Positions 26,486-35,645 of a stretch of DNA of 64,000 nucleotides are shown one piece after another; the stretch's first letter is position 1, and each line of letters begins with the position of its first letter. Below the pieces are notes generated by a model. The model made no database searches and was not told the DNA's origin. It saw only the letters and a program-made list of their open reading frames with translations. The translations under genes were made by a program, and so were the position numbers. The DNA is taken from the NCBI GenBank assembly GCA_000733415.1, contig KL662191.1, forward strand, positions 526,105 through 590,104. The letters run 5' to 3'. This stretch comes from [Leptolyngbya] sp. JSC-1. GTDB taxonomy: Bacteria; Cyanobacteriota; Cyanobacteriia; Elainellales; Elainellaceae.

Positions 26486-26794
26486 TCACGAGCGCTGTGA
26501 GTCAATCTGATGAATTGGCGGTGATATTGGCATTGGATAAAAGAGTTGCAGTAATCTGGGGTTGGTGCCAATTGTAGTTAATCCAATTGTCGCTATGTAG
26601 GGCAGCAATTTTTTTGCACCTCTAACCTGCTTCCAAGAGAGTGTAACCTTTACATGAAGCCCTTTCTGATTGATCGAAACCTCAGCTTGAGGGTCAGATA
26701 TTTGGTTCTCTGGCTTTGGAGAGTCTTGCTGCACTGGCTTTTCCTCCAGCACATTCGAGATTGAGCTGCTATTTTGAGATTCGTTGGTGTTCAT
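26486..26794 (-). CDS. hypothetical protein with hydrophobic C-terminal stretch
   Basis: About 102 residues from ATG 26794 (ATG 26803 is 3 codons upstream). Residues 1-45 are polar and Ser/Gln/Glu-rich; then a strand LHVKVTLSW and a moderately hydrophobic stretch LLPYIATIGLTTIG that may touch a membrane. Not recognised. It points away from the decayed conflict locus that starts at 27.0 kb and may be an accessory gene of it. Confidence 0.4.
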   Translation of the reverse strand: MNTNESQNSSSISNVLEEKPVQQDSPKPENQISDPQAEVSINQKGLHVKVTLSWKQVRGAKKLLPYIATIGLTTIGTNPRLLQLFYPMPISPPIHQIDSQRS

Positions 26795-27033
26795 TGCTTT
26801 CATCCGTATGAAACTATGCTTCCATCTAAACCCCTGTCCTGCCTGGATTTGAGGATGATCCTGGGAAAGATGCACAAGTTTGAAAAAGTTGCGAAAAGAG
26901 CTGAAAAGTCTTTTCCAGCAAGCGTTATGGTGGATGACAAGGAAGTAAGCCGCTTTTGTGGAAGTTGCTCAACGAAGTTTGGATCTTACTTAGTAAATTT
27001 TGGATCTTGCTCGGTGGGGAAGTAGGGCTGTCT

Positions 27034-28010
27034 ATGAAAAAAACGTGGCGGCTGAATGCTGAGGGGAAAAAGCTTTTAAATGAGGTGCTGAAGAAGCAAG
27101 GTCTAAACCGCCATGATGTAAACGGAATTGTGAAGCAATATGGTTCTCTGGTCTACAAAACCGTTCAAAGATTTTAGATTGCGAAAATTACCTTAACGGT
27201 AAATCGCTTACAGACTTCTTCAAAGAGCTAGAATGCGAGAATTTTGAGTTAGAAGACCACTGTGAATTTAAGCAGGGCAGGGAAACAACTGAAGTCAATC
27301 GCCTTGCGTTGATCTTGCAGGAGCTGACTGAGCAGGAACGATCGCGTCTTGACGTTCACTATGCAGCTTGCTGTCCAGAAGGATTTCAGGGAGCGCCTGT
27401 TGAGTCGGTTGGAGATTTGCTTGTGAATTTAACGGAGATGCTACCGCCAAAAGGTAAGCCAAAGCCGTCTGTGCAGTTTGTCGCTTGGCTTGTGCAGGAT
27501 ACTGTAATTGGCTCAGAAATACGGCAGCAGCTTCGGGAGTGGGGCGAGTCGCAGAAGGGGTTCGCAGAGTTGCAGACTGTACCTGCACCGCCGCCAGTTG
27601 CACATGAGCAATACCTGATGATCGTCGTAAAACCTGTGAGCACCAAAGCAGGGAACTACTGGGTTCAGGCTGTTCTTGTAGATGATCCACAACCGTTGAA
27701 TCCAGATGATACAACTACGTTTGAGCAAATTCCGATTCCAGAGCAGGAATATATAACAGACGAATTTCCTGCTTTGCTGCGAGAGATTTTAACGATCTGT
27801 CATGACCAGCATCAGGTTGTGCTTGAGGATCTAAATATACAGTGGTTTCTCCCCAGTGAATTACTGTTTCTAAACATAGAGCAGTGGACGTTCGGTAAAC
27901 GGGAAAGATAGTTTAGCGCAGAATATAAAATGGTGATTCGCTCAACAGATCGACAATTTGATCCGGAATACAAATTGAAAGGGAACACTTCAAAACAGCG
28001 CAGACTGCTT
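27034..28010 (+). pseudogene. decayed HTH / VMAP-C-like conflict-system gene
   Basis: An HTH-type start MKKTWRLNAEGKKLLNEVL with SLVYKTVQRF (27034-27177) breaks by frameshift near 27172 and continues in another frame as LNGKSLTDFFKEL. A helical middle follows (27309-27590), then a domain with YLMIVVKP, YWVQAVLVDD, IQWFLPSELLFLNIEQW, which I read as the C-terminal domain of vWA-MoxR-associated proteins (VMAP-C). TAG at 27909-27911 interrupts it, and the expected continuation MVIRSTDR follows in the same frame to TAA 28011. Domain naming is from memory of motifs; the lesions are directly visible. Confidence 0.65.
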
Positions 28011-29498
28011 TAACGCTTCTGCAACGAGTTCGGCAGTTTCGTGGCACGGCATCCCCTTTAGCAAGACGGCTAGCAGGGATGATGGCATCAGTGCCCGTGA
28101 ACTGGTCGGTGATTCGGTTGATTCAGAAAAACCTGTTGCCCGATTCGGGGGCACTGCATTTGGCAGAGATTTTTTTAAGTGGCTTGTTGGAGCAATTACC
28201 CGCTGAAGATGATTCAAAGCTATCTTCACCGCGCTATGAATTTGTGGCAGGCGTGCGAGAACTGCTACGGAGCGAAATGCCAATTTCTGTCACCGAAGAG
28301 GTGATGGAGGAAGTTGCAGATGATTTCTTTAATTGTTTGCCAGAGGAGATAAGAGAGAGAGTTTCGCAAGATATTGAACGGCGATGGGGTACTTCGTTGC
28401 GGAGCTTTGAAGCATGGCTATTGCCTGATTTGCCGTGGGGTGAAGTGGCAGCGGCAGAGATATTGCCATTTGCTCAAGTGACTCGTGAAGCATTGGCACA
28501 GTTGGGTGAAGAACAGGCAGAGTTAATACAGGCATTGGAGCAAACGCCTTCTGCTCCCCTGATTCAAGAGGTCAGCAATATCGCATTCCCCCCCCTTGCA
28601 GGAGTTTGAATTTGAAACGGCGCTGCTAGAGATAGAAGAAACCGAACTGCTGGAGCAATTTAATTTTGAGGTGGCGACAGTATTGGTTCAACCTGTAGGA
28701 AATCGTCAGCCCCAGATAGTAATTCAAAAAGAGCAACGACAGGCTTCAGGCTATGTGGAGTTGTTGGGTGACAATGTAAATCTGGAGATGGTGGCGATTC
28801 CACAAGGAACATTCCGGATGGGTTCTCCTCAGAATGAGCCAGAGCGGTATAACAATGAAGATCTTCAGCATAAGGTGACTGTCCCTGCCTTTTTCATGGG
28901 TAAGTATCCGGTGACGCAGGCCCAATGGCAAGTGGTGGCAGGTTTGCCGCAGGTAGAGCGAGAACTAAAGCCTGATCCTTCTAACTTCAAAGGGGCAGAT
29001 CGCCCAGTTGAGCAAGTTTTCTGGCTCGATGCAGTTGAATTTTGTCAGCGGCTATCACAATTGACAGGGAAAGAATATCGCCTACCCACAGAAGCAGAGT
29101 GGGAATATGCCTGCCGAGCTGGAACCACAACCCCGTTTCATTTTGGGGGGACGATCACGCCTGAGCTTGCTAATTACAATTGGTGGGGAAGTTATAACAA
29201 AATCGAAATAACCAAGAATAAGGATTTTGAAGGCACAACCCCAATGGGACAGTTTGGGGTAGCCAATGCTTTTGGACTATATGATATGCATGGCAATGTT
29301 TGGGAGTGGTGTGCAGATCAGTGGCACAGCAACTATGAAGGTGCTCCAGCTGATGGAAGTGCTTGGATCGATGAAACACGTTCAGGGCAAACATCTTACG
29401 TCTTGCGGGGCGGTTCCTGAGACGACGATCCTGGGGATTGTCGCTCTGCCACTCGCTACAGCCTTAATGCGGGTTGCCGCGGCAATGTGCCGGTTTGA
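27962..29498 (+). pseudogene. decayed SAV_2336-type / formylglycine-generating-enzyme-fold gene
   Basis: Frame opening at 27962 reads FRGTASPLARRLAG, LLPDSGALHLAEIFLSGLLEQ and FVAGVRELLRSEMP, the C-terminal half of SAV_2336-type proteins. A C8 run at 28588-28595 shifts the frame; one more C would join it to EFEFETALLEIEETELL and an FGE-sulfatase-like domain (IPQGTFRMGS, YRLPTEAEWEYACRAGTTTP, GNVWEWCADQW). The terminal RGGSW motif is cut by TGA at 29418-29420 where TGG is expected, and DDDPGDCRSATRYSLNAG continues in frame to 29498. The N-terminal half of SAV_2336 is missing. Confidence 0.75.
28588..28595 (+). repeat. C8 homopolymer at a domain junction
   Basis: Eight C separate the SAV_2336-type part from the FGE-type part. 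C9 or C6 would fuse them (FPPPLQEFEFET or FPPLQEFEFET); C8 gives a stop at 28607-28609. Confidence 0.9.
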
Positions 29499-29664
29499 GG
29501 TAAGTGGATCTCAAAATGCACGTGTGGGTCTGTCGAGAAGCCGGTTGACCCAACCTCACCAATCACCTCACCTTGCTTGATCTCGCGCCCCTCAGTCACA
29601 AATAGCCTTTAAGCATGGGCATAGCGAGTCATGCTGCCATCGGCATGGCGAATTTCAATGAATG
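29490..29664 (-). pseudogene. M23 peptidase fragment
   Basis: On the minus strand one frame reads IEIRHADGSMTRYAHA, a TAA, then QGEVIGEVGSTGFSTDPHVHFEIHLPQTGT (given here in parts: VIGEVGSTGFSTDPHVHFE and IHLPQTGT). It parallels residues about 685-740 of the LysM/M23 protein at 22.2-24.4 kb, including HxHFE. About 58 residues remain, with one nonsense codon. It abuts the 3' end of the FGE-type remnant, so a recombination junction lies at about 29485. Confidence 0.8.
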
Positions 29665-29694
29665 ATACTGCTCTGGTATAACGACGAGATAGCG

Positions 29695-29901
29695 CTAATA
29701 GCTATCGCCCGACTCCACATTGCGCTTAGCTAGGAATCGATTAGCTTGACTCAGCCGTTCAGCAATGGCCTGCCGCCAAGATAAACTCACCTTCGGGTCG
29801 GCCAAAATTTCCTGGGCGAGCTGACGGTACAGCGCACCGCTAGCTATATCCATTTGTTCGAGAGATTTTAGCTTGTTATAAACCGTCTGGGGCGAATGCA
29901 T
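29695..29901 (-). CDS. small hypothetical helical protein
   Basis: 68 residues, mostly helix: MHSPQTVYNKLKSLEQMDIA, LYRQLAQEILADPKVSL, WRQAIAERLSQANRFLAKRN. GAGAGG lies 9 bases before the ATG, which supports translation. Not recognised as a named family; basic-helical composition resembles small cyanobacterial proteins of unknown role. Confidence 0.55.
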   Translation of the reverse strand: MHSPQTVYNKLKSLEQMDIASGALYRQLAQEILADPKVSLSWRQAIAERLSQANRFLAKRNVESGDSY

Positions 29902-30581
29902 AGCAGTATTCCTCTCTTTGAGCGGCGAAACAACGCAGGCAGCGGCAAACTATCAAAACAAATTGTTCTACCAAGGATTTAGTTCTGCTCCTCAAGGCAG
30001 CCCTTAGCAAACAATCACCATCTGATCAAGACCAACTTGCAGATTCTGCATTATCAGAATTCAGGTTGCCTTAACTCTATTTAGGCGGATTGAACCTGCT
30101 GTTGCCGCATTTCTTTTACAGTTTGTGCCAGTTCTTTACAGTCAGTTAAAACCCGCTAGATTCCGTAGCAGAGCGTTGATTTTTCTTTGCCGATAATTGT
30201 GAAGAATTGTGTGAAAAATCGTCCTTAGTTCAAGGATTGGCAGATTGCAGAGAAGTTCAACCTAGAGCTTGCATCAGCAACAATCATTTTTGAGTAACAA
30301 ATTATAGTTGAGTAACAAATTTTGCTAGCTTTGCTAAAACAAGTAAAGACAAGATAAGCAATCTAGAATGCTAGGAAAACCTGACATTCAACGCATTACT
30401 TCTATCAATTTCCTTAAGATCTGACATGAGCCGCGTTCGCTGTTAGAGAATGCGATTTATCTAGGGCTGAAATTTCGATCGAATTGCTCGCAACTGAATC
30501 AAAGCAATCGAGTTTTTGCTCTAGCTTACGTTTAACCTGCCGATTCAATCTTGCTGATCAATACTTCTAGGGCCTTCATAA
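29902..30581. other. intergenic region upstream of gltB
   Basis: 680 bases, AT-rich, without a supported gene. I looked for an NtcA site (GTA-N8-TAC) and found none that is convincing. The direct repeat at 30290-30321 is listed separately. Confidence 0.5.
30290..30321. repeat. direct repeat TTGAGTAACAAATT, two copies
   Basis: Copies at 30290-30303 and 30308-30321, 18 bases apart, about 260 bases upstream of gltB. Spacing near two helical turns would suit a pair of regulator sites. Confidence 0.5.
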
Positions 30582-33500
30582 ATGAACATCAACGCATTGC
30601 CACCCAAGCAAGGACTCTACGATCCCCAGTTCGAGCACGATGCCTGTGGGGTTGGGTTTATCGTCCATATGAAAGGGCAAAAGTCCCACAGTATCGTTGA
30701 GCAGGCGTTGACCATTCTTGCCAACCTAGAGCATCGCGGCGCTTGCGGAGCCGAAGCTAACACCGGCGACGGGGCGGGCATTTTGATGCAGGTGCCTCAT
30801 CCGTTCCTCCAGAAAGTAGCCGCGGCTGAAGGCATGTCCCTACCGGCTCCCGGTCAGTACGGGGTTGGCATGATCTACGCTTCTCGCGATCCGCATCAAC
30901 GGCAGCAGAGCCGCCAGCAGTTCGAGCAAATTGTGGCCGCAGAAGGGCAGCAGGTGATTGGGTGGCGGAATGTACCGACGGATAACTCGTCGCTGGGCAA
31001 CACCGCCAAAGCCAGCGAGCCGTTTATGGAGCAGGTGTTCATCCAACGCAATCCCAACCTGACCGACGATCTGGCCTTTGAGCGGAAGCTGTATGTAATT
31101 CGCAAACGGGCGCACAACGAGATCCGCACCTCTCGGCTTGATCCCTGCTGGTATCCGGCTAGTCTCTCCTGCCGCACGCTAGTTTATAAAGGCATGCTGA
31201 CACCGCTTCAGGTGGGCCAATACTATCCGGAGCTGCACGACCCCGACATGGAGAGCGCGCTGGCGCTGGTCCACTCTCGCTTCAGTACCAATACCTTTCC
31301 GAGCTGGGAGCGCTCCCACCCCTATCGCTACATCGCCCACAACGGCGAAATCAACACATTGCGTGGCAACATCAACTGGATGCACGCCCGCCAGTCCCTG
31401 TTTGAATCCGAGCTGTTTGGCGAGGACATCAAGAAAATCAAGCCCGTGATCAACCCCGACGGCAGCGATTCCACGATTTTTGACAATGCCTTGGAATTGC
31501 TGATGCTGGCCGGTCGCTCGTTGCCCCATGCGGTGATGATGATGATTCCCGAACCCTGGACGGCTCACGAGTCGATGAGCGACGAAAAGAAAGCCTTCTA
31601 CGAATACCATTCCTGCCTGATGGAACCCTGGGATGGCCCCGCCTCGATTGCCTTCACCGACGGCACGATGATCGGAGCCGTGCTGGATCGAAATGGTTTG
31701 CGGCCCTCGCGCTACTACGTCACCAAGGATGATCTGGTTATCATGGCTTCCGAAGCCGGCGTCTTGCCAATCGCCCCCGAACGAGTCGCCCACAAAGGCC
31801 GCTTGCAGCCCGGACGCATGTTCTTGGTCGATATGGAGGCGGGCCGAATCGTAGCCGACGAAGAAATCAAAACCCAAATCGCCACTGCCCACCCCTACCG
31901 CGACTGGCTGAATCAGTACCTCGTCGATCTAACCCAGCTACAGGCCGCTGTCACTGTTGACGAAACCAGCCCAAACGGTACCCCCCTCACCTCCTCACCC
32001 CCTCACCCCCTCACCCCCTCACCCCACTCCCTCACCCAACGCCAAACCGCCTTCGGCTACACCTTCGAGGATCTGCGCTTACTGCTGACGCCAATGGCCC
32101 GCGATGGAGTAGAAGCCGTGGGCGCGATGGGGTCGGATACGCCGCTGTCGGTGCTGTCGGAACGGCCCAAATTGCTCTACGACTACTTCCAGCAGTTGTT
32201 TGCCCAGGTGACGAATCCGCCAATCGACTCGATCCGGGAAGAAATCATTACTTCGGCCCAGACCACGATTGGGTCCGAGCGCAACCTGCTCAAACCCGAA
32301 CCTGAAAGCTGTCGCTTGATCAAACTAAAAACGCCCATCCTCAGCAACGCCGAACTAGCGACGCTGAAGCAGCTCTCTGGTGATTTCCAGTCCATCACCC
32401 TGCCGATGCTGTTTGACCCCAAAGCGGGCGTCCAGGGCTTAGAAGCAGCGATGGCTCACCTTTGCCAACAGGCGGATCGAGCAATCGAGCAGGGCGTCAG
32501 CATCCTGATTCTTTCCGACCGCGATATCGATCCAGACCATGCGCCAATTCCAGCCTTATTGGCCGTAGCCGGACTGCATCACCATCTGATTCGAGCGGGC
32601 AGCCGCACCAGAGTCGGAATTGTTTTAGAGTCGGGTGAACCGCGTGAGGTACACCACTTTGCTGTGCTGATTGGCTATGGCTGCGGCGCGATTAATCCCT
32701 ACCTGGCGTTTGAAACGATTGGCGACATGATTCAGGAAGGCTTGTTGCCGACGGTGGACTACCCGACCGCCTGCAAGAACTACATCAAAGCCGCCACCAA
32801 AGGCGTAATTAAAGTCGCCTCGAAAATCGGCATCTCGACGCTGCAAAGCTATCGCGGTGCCCAAATCTTTGAAGCGATTGGCCTCAACCACTCGGTGATC
32901 GATCCCTACTTCACCTGGACTGCTTCCCGCATCGAAGGCGCTGACCTGGAAGTAATTGCCAAAGAAGCGATTCTGCGGCACCATCACGCCTTCCCAGACC
33001 GGCAGGTCAACGGCCATACGCTCGATGTCGGCGGGGAATACCAGTGGCGCAAAGAAGGGGAAGCCCATCTGTTCAGTCCCCAGACGATTCACACCCTGCA
33101 ACGGGCTGTGCGCGAAAACAACTACTCGCTCTACAAGCAGTACGCTGGGCTGGTAAACGAGCAGCACCAGAAGTTCTTTACTCTGCGCGGTCTGCTGCAA
33201 TTCAAACCGCGTCAGCCTGTACCAATCGAAGAGGTGGAACCAGTTGAAGCGATCATGAAGCGGTTCAAAACCGGGGCCATGAGCTATGGGTCGATCTCGA
33301 AAGAAGCCCACGAAGCCCTGGCGATTGCCATGAACCGGATTGGCGGCAAATCCAACACCGGCGAAGGCGGCGAAGACCCCGAACGCTACACCTGGACCAA
33401 CGCACAGGGCGACTCTAAAAACAGCGCCATCAAACAGGTGGCATCGGGGCGGTTTGGCGTCACGAGTCTGTACCTCTCGCAGGCGAGAGAACTGCAAATC

Positions 33501-35219
33501 AAGATGGCGCAGGGCGCAAAACCCGGTGAAGGTGGCCAACTGCCTGGAGCCAAGGTCTACCCCTGGATTGCCAAGGTGCGCCACTCGACGCCGGGAGTCG
33601 GTTTGATTTCGCCACCGCCGCACCACGACATCTATTCGATTGAAGACCTGGCCGAGCTGATTCACGACTTGAAAAACGCCAACCGTCAAGCCCGGATCAG
33701 CGTCAAGCTGGTGTCAGAAGTGGGAGTGGGAACGATTGCTGCGGGTGTGGCCAAAGCCCATGCCGATGTGGTGCTGATTTCCGGCTTTGATGGCGGTACG
33801 GGTGCCTCGCCCCAGACCTCGATCAAGCACGCCGGTCTACCCTGGGAACTGGGCTTGGCCGAAACCCATCAAACCTTGGTGCTGAACAACCTGCGTTCGC
33901 GCATCGTGGTAGAAACCGACGGCCAGATGAAAACCGGACGCGATGTGGTGGTCGCCGCTCTGTTAGGTGCTGAGGAATTCGGCTTTGCGACCGCACCGTT
34001 GGTGACTCTGGGTTGCATTATGATGCGGGTCTGCCATCTCAACACCTGTCCGGTGGGTGTGGCGACGCAAGATCCGAAACTGCGGCAGAATTTCACTGGC
34101 GATCCGGCTCATACAGTCAACTTCATGCGGTTTATTGCCCAAGAAGTGCGGGAACTGATGGCCCAGCTCGGCTTCCGGACGCTGAACGAAATGGTGGGCC
34201 GCACCGATGTGCTGGAACCCAAACAAGCCGTCGATCACTGGAAGGCGAAGGGCATCGATCTGTCCAAAATCCTGTACCAGCCGCAGGTGGGCGATGAGGT
34301 AGGCCGCTATTGCCAGATTCCCCAAGATCACGGTCTCGACCAGTCTTTGGACCTGACGGTGCTGCTGGATCTCTGTAAACCGGCCATCGAGCGGGGTGAA
34401 CCAGTGAAAGCCACTCTGCCGATCAAGAACACCAACCGCGTCGTCGGCACGATTCTGGGCAACGAAATCACCAAGCGCCATTGGGAGGGGCTGCCGGAAG
34501 ATACGGTGCATCTGCATTTCCAGGGCAGTGCCGGTCAGAGCTTTGGCGCGTTTGTGCCCCAGGGTGTGACGCTTGAACTGGAAGGGGACGCCAATGACTA
34601 CTTGGGCAAAGGGCTAAGCGGCGGCAAAATCATCCTCTATCCACCCGCTGGCTCAGGCTTTGTGGCGGCAGAGAATATCATCACGGGTAATGTTGCCTTC
34701 TACGGTGCTACTGGCGGCGAAGCCTACATCAACGGTATGGCCGGAGAACGCTTCTGTGTCCGCAATTCGGGCGTCAACGCGGTGGTAGAAGCCGTCGGCG
34801 ATCACGGCTGCGAATACATGACCGGCGGCAAAGTAGTCGTGCTCGGCGCTACTGGACGCAATTTCGCAGCAGGCATGAGCGGCGGCGTTGCCTATGTCCT
34901 GGATGAAACTGGCGACTTCCCGATTCGCTGCAACACGCAAATGGTGGGGCTAGAAACGCTGGAAGAGCCGGAAGAAATTGCCGACCTCTATCAAATGATT
35001 CAACGCCACGCCACTTACACGCAAAGCCAAAAAGCAGCCCAAGTGCTGACTAACTGGCAGGAAATGGTGCCGAAGTTCGTCAAGGTGATGCCGAGAGACT
35101 ATAAGCGAGTCCTACAGGCACTCCAGGATGCCCTAGCCTCTGGCTTGAGCGGCGATGAAGCCCTGACCGCTGCCTTTGAAGCCAACGCCCGCGATGTGGC
35201 TCGGATCGGTGGAGGCTAG
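30582..35219 (+). CDS. gltB: glutamate synthase large subunit
   Basis: 1545 residues. Converts glutamine plus 2-oxoglutarate into two glutamates. After a 21-residue propeptide, C22 (HDACGVGF) becomes the N-terminal glutaminase nucleophile; the amidotransferase domain runs to about 430, then the central and FMN-binding synthase domains (GGKSNTGEGGEDPER, about 910) with the 3Fe-4S cysteines C1145, C1151, C1156, and the C-terminal GXGXG beta-helix (about 1250-1500). A Pro/Ser linker from an octanucleotide repeat sits near residues 465-487. gltD downstream favours the NAD(P)H-dependent form; a ferredoxin-dependent enzyme is the alternative. Confidence 0.93.
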   Translation: MNINALPPKQGLYDPQFEHDACGVGFIVHMKGQKSHSIVEQALTILANLEHRGACGAEANTGDGAGILMQVPHPFLQKVAAAEGMSLPAPGQYGVGMIYASRDPHQRQQSRQQFEQIVAAEGQQVIGWRNVPTDNSSLGNTAKASEPFMEQVFIQRNPNLTDDLAFERKLYVIRKRAHNEIRTSRLDPCWYPASLSCRTLVYKGMLTPLQVGQYYPELHDPDMESALALVHSRFSTNTFPSWERSHPYRYIAHNGEINTLRGNINWMHARQSLFESELFGEDIKKIKPVINPDGSDSTIFDNALELLMLAGRSLPHAVMMMIPEPWTAHESMSDEKKAFYEYHSCLMEPWDGPASIAFTDGTMIGAVLDRNGLRPSRYYVTKDDLVIMASEAGVLPIAPERVAHKGRLQPGRMFLVDMEAGRIVADEEIKTQIATAHPYRDWLNQYLVDLTQLQAAVTVDETSPNGTPLTSSPPHPLTPSPHSLTQRQTAFGYTFEDLRLLLTPMARDGVEAVGAMGSDTPLSVLSERPKLLYDYFQQLFAQVTNPPIDSIREEIITSAQTTIGSERNLLKPEPESCRLIKLKTPILSNAELATLKQLSGDFQSITLPMLFDPKAGVQGLEAAMAHLCQQADRAIEQGVSILILSDRDIDPDHAPIPALLAVAGLHHHLIRAGSRTRVGIVLESGEPREVHHFAVLIGYGCGAINPYLAFETIGDMIQEGLLPTVDYPTACKNYIKAATKGVIKVASKIGISTLQSYRGAQIFEAIGLNHSVIDPYFTWTASRIEGADLEVIAKEAILRHHHAFPDRQVNGHTLDVGGEYQWRKEGEAHLFSPQTIHTLQRAVRENNYSLYKQYAGLVNEQHQKFFTLRGLLQFKPRQPVPIEEVEPVEAIMKRFKTGAMSYGSISKEAHEALAIAMNRIGGKSNTGEGGEDPERYTWTNAQGDSKNSAIKQVASGRFGVTSLYLSQARELQIKMAQGAKPGEGGQLPGAKVYPWIAKVRHSTPGVGLISPPPHHDIYSIEDLAELIHDLKNANRQARISVKLVSEVGVGTIAAGVAKAHADVVLISGFDGGTGASPQTSIKHAGLPWELGLAETHQTLVLNNLRSRIVVETDGQMKTGRDVVVAALLGAEEFGFATAPLVTLGCIMMRVCHLNTCPVGVATQDPKLRQNFTGDPAHTVNFMRFIAQEVRELMAQLGFRTLNEMVGRTDVLEPKQAVDHWKAKGIDLSKILYQPQVGDEVGRYCQIPQDHGLDQSLDLTVLLDLCKPAIERGEPVKATLPIKNTNRVVGTILGNEITKRHWEGLPEDTVHLHFQGSAGQSFGAFVPQGVTLELEGDANDYLGKGLSGGKIILYPPAGSGFVAAENIITGNVAFYGATGGEAYINGMAGERFCVRNSGVNAVVEAVGDHGCEYMTGGKVVVLGATGRNFAAGMSGGVAYVLDETGDFPIRCNTQMVGLETLEEPEEIADLYQMIQRHATYTQSQKAAQVLTNWQEMVPKFVKVMPRDYKRVLQALQDALASGLSGDEALTAAFEANARDVARIGGG
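31995..32026 (+). repeat. 8-bp tandem repeat TCACCCCC within gltB
   Basis: Four copies (the last ends in A) inside the coding frame, flanked by related CTCACC units. They encode a Pro/Ser/His-rich stretch between the amidotransferase and central domains. Confidence 0.9.
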
Positions 35220-35293
35220 GCGAAACGGTCTCTGTAGGGTGGGTACGCCTGCCCTATTTACTAACCATCGGCAAATTAGCATGAATTTTCTAG

Positions 35294-35626
35294 ATGCAGC
35301 TTTCTAATCACGAGCATGCTGTTATCGAATCAACCAAGCTAATGAATTACCTATTGAATCCAAACCACAAACGAGGAGGAGCCAAAGCCAAATTGCTGAT
35401 TCAATCTGGATACTCCCAGGAAAATTGGCAACAATTAGAATAAGATATCCGTTCTGCTCATTTGACGAAAGAGATTAACAGGCTCAGGGAGACAGATTAT
35501 GGAACTCGCTATGAGATTAGCGCTCCCATTTTGACACCTACAGGAAAATTGCTAGCCGTGAGAACAGTTTGGCAAATTGATAAAGGAACTAATGTTCCGC
35601 GACTCATCACATTAATCCCCGATTAA
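35294..35626 (+). pseudogene. DUF6883 family gene with in-frame stop
   Basis: Frame from ATG 35294: LMNYLLNPNHKRGGAKAKLL and GYSQENWQQLE, then TAA at 35441-35443, then in the same frame DIRSAHLTKEI, YGTRYEISAPIL and VRTVWQIDKGTNVPRLITLI to TAA 35624. Together this is a full DUF6883 domain of about 110 residues. The family is linked to toxin-like and mobile loci and is often paired with DUF4926, as here. The single nonsense codon would leave 49 residues. Confidence 0.75.
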
Positions 35627-35645
35627 CGAGTTAGCAGAACCTATT

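Noticed and set aside
24600..30500. Integrase, transposase or tRNA 3'-end repeat for the accessory block
   Set aside because: Searched by eye on both strands; nothing convincing.
30120..30580. NtcA box upstream of gltB
   Set aside because: No GTA-N8-TAC with good spacing seen.
31179..34940. Long antisense frames within gltB
   Set aside because: They mirror the GC-rich codon pattern of gltB and show no domains.
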